From the NCBI GenBank assembly GCA_002067855.1, contig MVQS01000424.1, forward strand, positions 1-6,386: a stretch of 6,386 nt of DNA, given 5' to 3'. The notes under the pieces are model-generated. The model saw only the letters and a program-made list of their open reading frames with translations, was not told where the DNA came from and did no database searches. How positions within the stretch are numbered: position 1 is the first letter of the stretch; each line of letters opens with the position of its first letter. Origin of the DNA: Syntrophaceae bacterium PtaB.Bin038 (lineage in GTDB: Bacteria; Desulfobacterota; Syntrophia; Syntrophales; UBA2192). Below are positions 1 through 5,743 of this stretch, in pieces. The translations under genes were made by a program, and so were the position numbers.

Positions 1-138
1 GTCCGGGAGCCCGACGCGCATATCGGCCTGTACTTCGGGCTGATCACGATCGGCCAGATCCTCTGCCTGGCCATGATCCTCGCGGGAGCGGCGCTCTATT
101 TCATCCTGAAAGCCCGGCCCGCCGCGGCGAGGCGCTGA
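1..138 (+). CDS. lgt: Prolipoprotein diacylglyceryl transferase, C-terminal fragment (5' truncated by window edge)
   Basis: The frame is open from base 1 and ends at TGA 136-138, giving 45 residues. It begins V-R-E-P-D-A-H-I-G-L and continues with L-I-T-I-G-Q-I-L-C-L-A-M-I-L-A-G. This matches the end of Lgt, where an F-R-x-P-D-xx-G segment precedes a T-x-G-Q-x-L-S-x-P-M-I-xx-G transmembrane helix. The last residues are basic (K-A-R-P-A-A-A-R-R), as expected for a cytoplasmic tail. Lgt is an inner-membrane enzyme that transfers diacylglycerol from phosphatidylglycerol to the lipobox cysteine of prolipoproteins, the first step of lipoprotein maturation. The catalytic part lies upstream of the window, so intactness cannot be judged. 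cutA starts 19 bp downstream, so the two are probably co-transcribed. Identification rests on this short but characteristic segment. Confidence 0.85.
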   Translation, partial: VREPDAHIGLYFGLITIGQILCLAMILAGAALYFILKARPAAARR

Positions 139-157
139 CCCCCATCGGGAGGAACCC

Positions 158-478
158 ATGAGCGAGTTCATCCAGGTCACGACCACGGCCCCGTCGAGGG
201 AGGAGGCGGACAGGATCGCGCAGACCCTCGTGGAGCGCAGGCTTGCGGCCTGCGTCCAGATCGCCGGTCCCGTCGAGAGCTTCTACCGGTGGAAGGGGGC
301 CCTGGAGCGGTCGACGGAGTGGCTCTGCCTCATCAAGACGAGGCGGGCGAACTACGCGGCCGTCGAAGCGGCCATCCGCGCAGGCCACCCGTACGAAGTG
401 CCTGAAATCATCTCCTTCCCCATCGAGGCGGGCAGCGAACCCTACCTGGCCTGGCTTCGCGCCGAGACGGCGGAGTGA
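158..478 (+). CDS. cutA: CutA1 family divalent-ion tolerance protein
   Basis: This is a 106-residue protein, the usual length for CutA1, a small cytoplasmic trimer with a ferredoxin-like fold. It was originally linked to copper and divalent-cation tolerance, and its true biochemical role is unsettled. Visible family features are the N-terminal strand F-I-Q-V-T-T-T-A-P, the R-R-L-A-A-C-V-Q core (residues 27-34, Cys32), the S-F-Y-R-W-K-G segment (41-47) followed by E-W-L-C-L-I-K-T (54-61), the H-P-Y-E-V-P-E signature (77-83), and the C-terminal Y-L-A-W-L near residues 96-100. The ATG is preceded at 5 nt by GGGAGG (147-152), a good ribosome binding site that fixes the start. It follows lgt by 19 bp and probably shares its transcript. 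Nothing looks broken. Confidence 0.95.
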   Translation: MSEFIQVTTTAPSREEADRIAQTLVERRLAACVQIAGPVESFYRWKGALERSTEWLCLIKTRRANYAAVEAAIRAGHPYEVPEIISFPIEAGSEPYLAWLRAETAE

Positions 479-488
479 AGAATTTTGC

Positions 489-516
489 TTGCAATTTTCC
501 CTCGATCGCCTTTAAA
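489..516 (+). promoter_or_regulatory. Possible sigma70-type promoter upstream of sod
   Basis: The cutA-sod spacer (479-579) begins with a stretch that is strikingly AT-rich for this window. A TTGCAA hexamer (489-494) lies 16 bp upstream of TTTAAA (511-516); each matches the consensus at 4 of 6 positions. This would put a start site near 523 and separate sod transcription from lgt-cutA. No operator could be identified. The call is weak and based only on spacing and composition. Confidence 0.3.
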
Positions 517-579
517 AAAATACGGCTGAAGCAAACTCAACACAACGGGCGCCGTCGCCTGCCATAGAAAGGGCTCATC

Positions 580-1191
580 ATGGGAACCACACTTTACTCT
601 CTGCCGAAGCTGGGCTTCGGGTACAAGGACCTCGAACCCTTCATCTCCGAGGAGCAGCTGAGGCTTCACCACGAGAAGCATCACGCGGCCTACGTCACGG
701 GGGCCAACGGCCTGCTGGAACGGCTCGAAAAGGCACGCCGGGAGAAGGCCGACCTCGACGTGAAATCGACGCTCAAGGAGTTCTCGTTCCACCTGGGCGG
801 GCACGTGCTCCACTCGCTGTTCTGGGCGAACCTGGCCCCGAAGGGCAAAGCGTCCGACAGGCCCGTGGGGCTCCTGGCCGCGGCCATCGAGAAGGAGTTC
901 GGGGGCTACGAGCCGTTCAAGAAGGAGTTCACCCAGGCGGCCGTCAGCGCCGAGGGCTCCGGGTGGGCTGCGCTGAGTCACTGCACCCTCACGAACCGGC
1001 CCGTGATCATGCAGATCGAGAAGCACAACGTCAACGTCTACCCCGGGCTTCGGATCCTCCTGGTGCTCGACGTCTGGGAACACGCCTACTACCTGGACTA
1101 CAAGAACCTCCGGGCGAAGTTCGTCGAGGCCTTCTGGAGCATCGTGAACTGGGACGAGGCGAACCGCCGCTTCGAGAACTCGCTGAAGTAG
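580..1191 (+). CDS. Superoxide dismutase, Fe/Mn family
   Basis: This 203-residue protein is a full-length Fe/Mn superoxide dismutase, which converts superoxide to oxygen and hydrogen peroxide. It has no signal peptide, so it should be cytoplasmic. Metal ligands by alignment from memory are His30 (in H-H-E-K-H-H), His78 (in G-G-H-V-L-H-S-L-F-W), and Asp164 and His168 (in D-V-W-E-H-A-Y-Y). The second-sphere His34 and Tyr38 and the G-S-G-W segment (126-129) are present. Gly74 and His149 occupy the positions that carry the outer-sphere glutamine in E. coli Fe or Mn enzymes. This His pattern matches archaeal and mycobacterial SODs, so metal use (Fe, Mn or either) cannot be assigned confidently, and I leave sodA/sodB open. 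The start is preceded by AAAGGG at 568-573. A GC hairpin follows the stop. In an anaerobe it would serve during oxygen exposure. Confidence 0.96.
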   Translation: MGTTLYSLPKLGFGYKDLEPFISEEQLRLHHEKHHAAYVTGANGLLERLEKARREKADLDVKSTLKEFSFHLGGHVLHSLFWANLAPKGKASDRPVGLLAAAIEKEFGGYEPFKKEFTQAAVSAEGSGWAALSHCTLTNRPVIMQIEKHNVNVYPGLRILLVLDVWEHAYYLDYKNLRAKFVEAFWSIVNWDEANRRFENSLK

Positions 1192-1200
1192 GAACCTGCC

Positions 1201-1225
1201 GCCCCCGGCCCCGGTGACCGGGGGC
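1201..1225 (+). terminator. GC-rich hairpin after sod, possible terminator
   Basis: GCCCCCGG (1201-1208) pairs perfectly with CCGGGGGC (1218-1225) around a 9-nt loop. An alternative 6-bp stem (1209-1214 with 1218-1223) competes with it. It begins 9 nt after the sod stop. No T-run follows directly; the nearest is TTTTT at 1240-1244. It could therefore be a weak intrinsic terminator, a pause site or an mRNA-stabilising 3' hairpin. Confidence 0.45.
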
Positions 1226-1292
1226 GGTGCCCATTCCCGATTTTTCCTGCCTGACGCACGCCGACCCTCACGAGCACGCCGGATCGAGGCCG

Positions 1293-2252
1293 ATGCGCAC
1301 CAAGATCGAGACATCCGGACCCGCGCGGGGGACAAACCCGATCGCCCCCTGGATCCAGGCGGTCCGCGTCCAGTTCGTGCCTCCCAGCTTCCTCCCGGTG
1401 ACCCTGGCCGCCGCCATCGCCTGGGCGAGGTACGACGTTTTCGATCCCTTCGCCTTCCTGCTCGTGTTCATCGGGGTGACGGTGCACCACTTCGGGCTCA
1501 ACATGCTCGACGACGTCCTCGACTACCTGCACGCCGTCGACAGGGCCTGGGGCGACGAGAAGAACCCCTACACGGGGGGCAGCGGGGTTCTCACCGAGGG
1601 CCTTCTCACCGTCAACGAGCTGAGAGGGGGCGTTGCAGTATGCTACGGCATCACGGTCGCCATCTGGATCTGGCTGGCTCTCCTGAAAGGGTGGCCCGTC
1701 CTGGTCATCGGGGCCGTCGGGATCCTGTCGTCCATCTTTTACACCGTGCCCCCCGTCAAGTTCGCCTACCGGGGTTTCGGCGAGCTGGGGCTGCTGGTCA
1801 ACTTCGGGCCCGTCCTCGTGATGGGGTCGTACTACGTCCAGCGTCAGACCTTTGGTGTCGAGCCCCTGATCGTCTCCCTCGTCCCGGGGTTTCTCATGTG
1901 GTCCATGATCGTCATCAACGAGATCCCCGACTACGAGGAGGACCGCCGGAGCGGGAAGATGAACCTCGTGGCCCGCTTCGGCCGCCGCGCCGGCGTCGTC
2001 CTCTACCAGGCCGGCCTTCTTTGCGCCTTCGGGATCCTTGCCGGATCGGTCATCGTCGGGGCGGCGCCTCCGGGGATCCTCCTGGGATTGCTGGCCCTGC
2101 CCACGGCGATCCAGTCGGTGCGGATCCTCAACGAACACTACCTGGACCGGCTGAAGGTGATACCCGCCAACATCGCCATCATCAAGGTGTACCTGATCAC
2201 GGGAGTGGCGCTGATTGTCGGGTACCTTGTCCATGGAGTGACGGGCTGGTGA
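1293..2252 (+). CDS. UbiA-family polyprenyltransferase, MenA-like
   Basis: With the ATG at 1293 this is a 319-residue polytopic membrane protein of the UbiA superfamily, which transfers a polyprenyl chain from its diphosphate to an aromatic acceptor. The first Asp-rich motif is N70-M-L-D73-D74-V-L-D77, and the second is N209-E-I-P-D213-Y-E-E-D217. Both bind Mg-diphosphate in this family. Y-T-V-P-P-V-K (150-156), Y-R-G-F-G-E-L-G (159-166) and F-G-P-V-L-V-M-G-S-Y-Y (171-181) resemble MenA (1,4-dihydroxy-2-naphthoate polyprenyltransferase), so menaquinone synthesis is the best guess. A different acceptor is possible. Eight or nine hydrophobic helices are visible. An in-frame GTG at 1227 would add 22 residues but lies two bases past the sod hairpin and encodes an unconvincing polar, His/Pro-containing extension. 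The ATG has GAGG at 1286-1289, rather close. The convergent prenyl diphosphate synthase could supply its donor. Confidence 0.88.
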   Translation: MRTKIETSGPARGTNPIAPWIQAVRVQFVPPSFLPVTLAAAIAWARYDVFDPFAFLLVFIGVTVHHFGLNMLDDVLDYLHAVDRAWGDEKNPYTGGSGVLTEGLLTVNELRGGVAVCYGITVAIWIWLALLKGWPVLVIGAVGILSSIFYTVPPVKFAYRGFGELGLLVNFGPVLVMGSYYVQRQTFGVEPLIVSLVPGFLMWSMIVINEIPDYEEDRRSGKMNLVARFGRRAGVVLYQAGLLCAFGILAGSVIVGAAPPGILLGLLALPTAIQSVRILNEHYLDRLKVIPANIAIIKVYLITGVALIVGYLVHGVTGW

Positions 2253-2411
2253 GGGGTGCTGTGTGAATATCTTCGGACACTCGGCCTGTGAAGGTAGGAA
2301 GCGCGGACGTAATCGAATCTGTTCCTGTTCTTTTTCCGATCTTCCGCTCTTCATAATTTCCGCCCTTCGCACGCCTACAAGGTACGGGACAAAGACAAAA
2401 AGCGGCTGAGA

Positions 2412-3314
2412 ATGATGAAAGAACGCATCAGGAAGACGGAGGTCCTCGTCGTCGGGTCCGTCACGATCGACCGCATTGTCGAGAACCGCAAAGCGGTGGA
2501 GCGGCTGGGCGGTGTCGGCACCTACGGGGGGCTTACCTTTCAGCGGCTCGGCGTGGCAACGGCCGTTGTGACGAACGTCTCCGACGCGGACAGGGCCCTG
2601 ATGGGCATCCTTGCCGCCGAGGGGGTGGCCGTCCACGCAGGCAGGAGCCCGCGCACGACGCGCTTCGTCAACGAGTCCCGGGGTGATTTCCGCGAGCAGC
2701 TCATGCCGCAGGCGGCAGGCCCCGTCACGTCGGCCCAGATCGAGCCGCTCCTCGCGACGGTCCGTCACGTCCATGCGGGCCCCCTGCACCCCGAAGACAT
2801 CGAACCCCGGGCCGTAGCACTGATGGGGGAATCGAGGAAACTCGTGAGCCTCGACGTGCAGGGGTACCTGCGCAGGGCCGAAAGCGGCCGGATCGTCCCG
2901 GCGGTGTCGACGGGGCTCGAAGGGGCTCTGCGCGCCGCCCACATCGTCAAGGCCGACGAGGGGGAACTCGGCCTCATGCTCGATCACTTCCGCGAGACCC
3001 TGCCCGGGTTCCTGAAACGTTTCCGGATCGACGAGGCGGTGATCACCCGGGGCTCGAGGGGCGCGAGCGTGTGGACCCGTTCCGGGGAAGGGTGCCACTT
3101 CGCGGCCGAGGCGGTTCGGTGGCCCGTGAGCACCGTGGGGGCGGGGGACGTCTTCTTCGCCGCCTACCTGGCGGCTCACGTGTACCGGCGGCTCGACATC
3201 GACCTTGCGGCCGGGTTCGCCGCGGGAATTGCGGCAAGGCAGGTCGCCGGGAAACATATCGCCCCGGCGTTGCTCGACTTGGCAACCGGCACCCCGAAGA
3301 AGACGGCTCGATAG
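2412..3314 (+). CDS. PfkB (ribokinase) family carbohydrate/small-molecule kinase, substrate unknown
   Basis: This 300-residue protein has the ribokinase-fold layout: an N-terminal strand V-V-G-S-V-T-I-D20, the substrate-side glycine motif L-G-G-V-G-T-Y-G-G (32-40), S-L-D-V-Q-G-Y-L-R (146-154), V-K-A-D-E-G-E-L (179-186), V-I-T-R-G-S-R-G (210-217) and the C-terminal signature S-T-V-G-A-G-D246, where Asp246 is the expected catalytic base of the GAGD anion hole. It should phosphorylate a hydroxyl of a sugar, polyol or nucleoside with ATP. The G-x-G-T-Y and D-x-Q-G-x-L-R motifs recall the small PfkB subgroup annotated as inositol-kinase-like, but I cannot assign a substrate. Start: two adjacent ATGs (2412, 2415) with only a weak purine-rich upstream sequence. 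The 159-bp upstream spacer contains a CATAAT (2352-2357) that could be a -10 box, without a convincing -35. No sugar transporter or catabolic gene lies beside it. Confidence 0.88.
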   Translation: MMKERIRKTEVLVVGSVTIDRIVENRKAVERLGGVGTYGGLTFQRLGVATAVVTNVSDADRALMGILAAEGVAVHAGRSPRTTRFVNESRGDFREQLMPQAAGPVTSAQIEPLLATVRHVHAGPLHPEDIEPRAVALMGESRKLVSLDVQGYLRRAESGRIVPAVSTGLEGALRAAHIVKADEGELGLMLDHFRETLPGFLKRFRIDEAVITRGSRGASVWTRSGEGCHFAAEAVRWPVSTVGAGDVFFAAYLAAHVYRRLDIDLAAGFAAGIAARQVAGKHIAPALLDLATGTPKKTAR

Positions 3315-3325
3315 AAATTGTCTTA

Positions 3326-3360
3326 CCCTTGGCCTTCAGCCCTAAGCCTTGTGCCGCTTG
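3326..3360 (+). repeat. Degenerate seven-base tandem repeat in the pfkB-flavodoxin spacer
   Basis: The sequence divides without gaps into heptamers CCCTTGG, CCTTCAG, CCCTAAG, CCTTGTG and CCGCTTG. Each begins with CC and ends with G, with approximate consensus CCYTNAG. It starts 12 bp after the pfkB stop and is noncoding. Its composition is unlike the GC-rich coding sequence. Degeneracy leaves chance as an alternative. Confidence 0.45.
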
Positions 3361-3413
3361 CAGAGCGGTTCTGGCGCAGAGAAACCGTGGAACGAACTGA
3401 TCCGACTTTCCGG

Positions 3414-3421
3414 AAAGGAGG
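3414..3421 (+). promoter_or_regulatory. Strong Shine-Dalgarno site that fixes the flavodoxin start
   Basis: AAAGGAGG lies 8 nt before ATG 3430. It is the best ribosome binding site in the window. It overrides the longer open frame that could begin at GTG 3349, whose extra N-terminal residues are encoded by noncoding-looking spacer and would precede the normal flavodoxin beta-1 strand. Confidence 0.85.
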
Positions 3422-3429
3422 CAAAACAC

Positions 3430-3912
3430 ATGAAGGTTCTCATTCTTTATTTCTCCCGGTCGGGCAACACGAAGAAACTCGCCGAGGAGATCGCCAGGGG
3501 GGTCGTGGAGGTCGAGGGCGTGCAGGCCGTCGTCAAATCCACGGCGGACGTGACGAAGGAGGACTTCGTGGCCGCCGACGGGATCATCGCGGGCTCACCC
3601 GTCTACTTCGGGTCCATGGCGGCGCCGCTCAAGGATGTCCTTGACAAGTACGTGGGGGTGCGGAAGAAGATGGAGAACAAGGTGGGCGCCGCCTTCGCCA
3701 CGAGCGCCGACCCGTCGGGCGGCAAGGAGACGACGATGCTATCCATCCTCCAGGCCCTGCTGATCTACGGGATGATCGTCGTCGGCGACCCCCTCGATGC
3801 CACGGGTCATTACGGGGTTTCCTGCCTGGGCGCCCCCGACGCCGCGGCCGCGGAGAACGGCCGCAAGCTGGGCAAGAGGGTGGCTGCATTAGTGAAGAAG
3901 GTACGAGGGTGA
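3430..3912 (+). CDS. Flavodoxin-fold FMN protein, short WrbA-like NAD(P)H:quinone oxidoreductase family
   Basis: This 160-residue protein opens directly with beta-1 and the FMN phosphate loop: M-K-V-L-I-L-Y-F-S9-R-S-G-N-T14. G-S-P-V-Y-F-G-S-M-A-A-P-L-K (55-68) matches the WrbA flavin loop (G-S-P-T-R-F-G-N-M). G-K-E-T-T (98-102) and G-M-I-V-V-G (114-119) correspond to the WrbA region that follows, and H-Y-G-V-S-C-L-G-A-P (127-136) to its G-x-P-Y-G-A segment. WrbA proteins are usually about 200 residues, so this is a compact version or a related flavodoxin-like oxidoreductase. The likely role is two-electron reduction of quinones or cytosolic electron transfer. The choice of donor and acceptor is inference. 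Its last codons, K-K-V-R-G, lie inside an inverted repeat that continues into the spacer, so the C-terminus may have been reshaped by that element. Confidence 0.9.
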   Translation: MKVLILYFSRSGNTKKLAEEIARGVVEVEGVQAVVKSTADVTKEDFVAADGIIAGSPVYFGSMAAPLKDVLDKYVGVRKKMENKVGAAFATSADPSGGKETTMLSILQALLIYGMIVVGDPLDATGHYGVSCLGAPDAAAAENGRKLGKRVAALVKKVRG

Positions 3913-3997
3913 GAAGGCAAGAAGGTCGGAAAACCAGGAGGCCATTGTACGCTGTCCGCTTCTCCAACCTTCTGAACCTCTAACCTTCTGACCTTCT
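3896..3997. repeat. Long imperfect inverted repeat with 8-nt periodicity
   Basis: The arm 3896-3930 pairs ungapped with 3963-3997 at 26 of 35 positions by hand count, around a 32-nt spacer. Each arm is itself built of 8-nt steps around AGAAGGT (left, purine-rich) or ACCTTCT (right, pyrimidine-rich). AGAAGGT occurs exactly at 3896-3902 and 3920-3926. Its complement occurs at 3967-3973, 3983-3989 and 3991-3997. The left arm includes the last 17 nt of the flavodoxin gene, stop codon included. It has no T-run, so it is not a classical terminator. It may be a dispersed intergenic repeat or a large 3' mRNA hairpin. Confidence 0.75.
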
Positions 3998-4053
3998 GCG
4001 TTGAGGGACCGGCAGCGCCGTTTTCCCGGGAAGCAGAATCGAGATCTATGGGC

Positions 4054-4062
4054 AAGGGGGAA
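4054..4062 (+). promoter_or_regulatory. Shine-Dalgarno site favouring the nnr start at 4066
   Basis: AAGGGGGAA ends 3 nt before ATG 4066, and its G-run core (4056-4060) is 5 nt from that ATG. An in-frame ATG at 4048 would add only M-G-K-G-E-E and has no comparable site upstream. Homologues typically begin near M-K-V-x-T-x-x-E-M, which supports 4066. Confidence 0.75.
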
Positions 4063-4065
4063 GAG

Positions 4066-5637
4066 ATGAAGGTTGCCACGACGGCAGAGATGAGGGCGAT
4101 GGACCGCTACGCTATCGAGACGCTGGGCCTTCCCGACGAGATCCTCATGGAAAACGCCGGGATCGCCGCCTATTACGCGCTGGCCGGCGAGACGGACATC
4201 GCGGGGCGGCGCTTCACCGTCCTCTGCGGCGGGGGCAACAACGGCGGCGACGGCTTCGTCGTGGCACGGAAGATCCACTCGGACGGCGGCATCGTCAAGG
4301 TCTTCCTTTTGGCCGATAAGAGCCGCTATCGGGGGGCCGCGCGAAAGAACCTCGACGTGCTGCTCAACCTGGCCGTCGACGTCCGGCCGGTGGAGTCCGT
4401 GGAGGACGTGAGACACTACATCCTGGAGTCCAACGCCGTTATCGACGCCCTCTTCGGCACGGGACTCGACCGGGACGTGGAGGGCCTTCACCGGGAGGTG
4501 ATCGAACTCGTCAATGCCCTCGGCAAACCCGTCTTCAGCCTCGACATCCCCTCGGGGATCAACGGCGACACGGGGGCCGTGATGGGCACGGCCGTCCGGG
4601 CGGCGGCCACGGTGACCTTCGGACTGCCCAAGCGGGGCAACCTCCTCTACCCCGGGTTCCTCTTCGGGGGGAAGCTCTTCGTCACCCACATCTCCTTCCC
4701 CCCCGAGCTCTACGACTCCGAGTCGATCGCCCTGGAGATCAACGACCCCCCTCCGATCCCCGGCCGCAGGGCCTGGGGTCACAAGGGGGACTTCGGCGAC
4801 GTGCTCTTTGTCGCGGGGGCCGCCGGCTACTACGGGGCCCCGGCGTTCTCGGCGCTGTCCTTCCTGAAGGCGGGAGGGGGCTACTCTCGCCTCGCTGCGC
4901 CCGCGGCGGTGATCCCGGGGCTGGCCGCGCAGGCGGGCGAGATCGTCTTCGTCCCCCAGAAAGAGACCTCATCGGGCAGCATCGCCCTGCGAAACCGCTC
5001 GGCCCTGCTGGAACTGGCAGGGAAAGTGGATCTCGTCGTCCTGGGACCGGGACTCTCCCTTGCCGAGGAAACGCAGAAACTCGTGCGGGAGCTTGCGGCA
5101 AAGATCGAGAGGCCCATCCTCATCGACGGCGACGGGCTCACGGCCGTGGCGAAGAACCCCCGGTTTCTCAAGAAGCGCCGCTACGAGACGATCCTGACGC
5201 CCCACGCGGGGGAGATGGCCCGGCTCACCGGCAAGAGCGTCGAGGCGATCGGGAAGGACCCGATCGGCATCCTTCAGGAAACGGCTGCCGCCCTCGACTC
5301 GATCATCGTGCTCAAAGGGGCCCACACGCTCATCGGCCTGCCCGACGGCCGCGTGTTCGTCAACATGAGCGGCAACTCCGGGATGGCCACGGCGGGCTCC
5401 GGCGATGTGCTGACGGGTGCCATCGGGGCTATGTTCGGCCTCGGGCTCGGTGTCCCGGAGGCGGTGAGGGCCGGCGTGTTCATCCACGGGCTGGCAGGTG
5501 ACCTCGCGGCGGTTGACAAGGGGGAAGACGGCATCACGGCCCGCGACATCATGGAGGGTCTTCCCAGGGCCGTTGCCATGGTCCGGGCCGGAGACCTCGG
5601 CGAGATCGCCGAGAAGAAGGGGCTGTACCTGATCTAG
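4066..5637 (+). CDS. nnr: Bifunctional NAD(P)H-hydrate epimerase / ADP-dependent NAD(P)H-hydrate dehydratase
   Basis: This 523-residue fused metabolite-repair enzyme has the usual bacterial length. It epimerises R-NAD(P)HX and dehydrates the S form back to NAD(P)H. The N-terminal YjeF_N epimerase domain (about 1-215) shows E-M-R-A-M-D (8-13), M-E-N-A-G (28-32), G-G-G-N-N-G-G-D-G (55-63), D-A-L-F-G-T-G-L (127-134) and L-D160-I-P-S-G-I. The C-terminal ribokinase-fold dehydratase (about 230-515) shows G-H-K-G (238-241), L-G-P-G-L-S (326-331), T-P-H-A-G-E-M (378-384), V-L-K-G-A-H-T (415-421) and A-G-S-G-D447. Two motifs look divergent: G-Y-Y-G-A-P (254-259) where S-x-G-M-T-G-A is common, and D-G-D-G-L (354-358) where D-A-D-A-L is common. 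Cytoplasmic. The 153-bp upstream spacer holds the inverted repeat, and a strong terminator follows. Confidence 0.95.
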   Translation: MKVATTAEMRAMDRYAIETLGLPDEILMENAGIAAYYALAGETDIAGRRFTVLCGGGNNGGDGFVVARKIHSDGGIVKVFLLADKSRYRGAARKNLDVLLNLAVDVRPVESVEDVRHYILESNAVIDALFGTGLDRDVEGLHREVIELVNALGKPVFSLDIPSGINGDTGAVMGTAVRAAATVTFGLPKRGNLLYPGFLFGGKLFVTHISFPPELYDSESIALEINDPPPIPGRRAWGHKGDFGDVLFVAGAAGYYGAPAFSALSFLKAGGGYSRLAAPAAVIPGLAAQAGEIVFVPQKETSSGSIALRNRSALLELAGKVDLVVLGPGLSLAEETQKLVRELAAKIERPILIDGDGLTAVAKNPRFLKKRRYETILTPHAGEMARLTGKSVEAIGKDPIGILQETAAALDSIIVLKGAHTLIGLPDGRVFVNMSGNSGMATAGSGDVLTGAIGAMFGLGLGVPEAVRAGVFIHGLAGDLAAVDKGEDGITARDIMEGLPRAVAMVRAGDLGEIAEKKGLYLI

Positions 5638-5672
5638 GGTCCAGGGGCTGGGGCCCGAATACGGGAAAGAAA

Positions 5673-5706
5673 AAAAGGACCGGGGGATGATCGTCCCGGT
5701 CCTTTT
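5673..5706. terminator. Bidirectional Rho-independent terminator between convergent genes
   Basis: AAAAGGACCGGG (5673-5684) pairs perfectly over 12 bp with CCCGGTCCTTTT (5695-5706), leaving a 10-nt loop. On the plus strand the stem ends in TTTT and is followed by a second T-rich stretch (5710-5720). On the minus strand the A-rich run at 5666-5676 supplies the U-tract. It begins 35 nt after the nnr stop and 37 nt past the stop of the opposing gene, so it can end both transcripts. Confidence 0.93.
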
Positions 5707-5743
5707 CTGTTTTTCTTCTTATCTCTTGCCTGAACCCCGGTTT

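Noticed and set aside
442..1335. Minus-strand open frame of about 300 codons opposite sod (a similar one lies at 3889-4782 opposite nnr)
   Set aside because: Both are complements of highly conserved genes and encode low-complexity sequence without motifs. The second also reads through the inverted repeat.
1214..2266. A 350-codon plus-strand frame overlapping the prenyltransferase in another phase
   Set aside because: It is rich in Arg, Pro, Gly and His with no membrane helices or motifs, while the competing frame carries both UbiA Asp-rich motifs.
2290..2311. Possible second copy of the flavodoxin-nnr spacer element (GAAGGTAGGAAGCGCGGA resembles the complement of 3955-3972)
   Set aside because: The similarity needs gaps over fewer than 20 bases and has no paired arm nearby, so chance explains it as well.
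2329..2357. Promoter for pfkB using CATAAT at 2352-2357
   Set aside because: The -10-like hexamer is reasonable, but no recognisable -35 lies 15-19 bp upstream, so it was mentioned only in the gene entry.
1098..3257. A 2.1-kb open frame on the minus strand across sod, the prenyltransferase and pfkB
   Set aside because: It lies opposite three well-recognised plus-strand genes. Its translation is dominated by Asp, Gly, His, Pro and Arg with no recognisable domain, as expected of an antisense shadow in GC-rich DNA.
3354..3368. Small hairpin CCGCT/AGCGG as a terminator for pfkB
   Set aside because: Only 5 bp of stem with a 5-nt loop and no T-run after it. It also partly coincides with the heptamer repeat.
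3349..3429. N-terminal extension of the flavodoxin from GTG 3349
   Set aside because: The AAAGGAGG site at 3414-3421 sits inside the extension at ideal spacing to ATG 3430, and the protein from 3430 begins exactly at the family's beta-1 strand.
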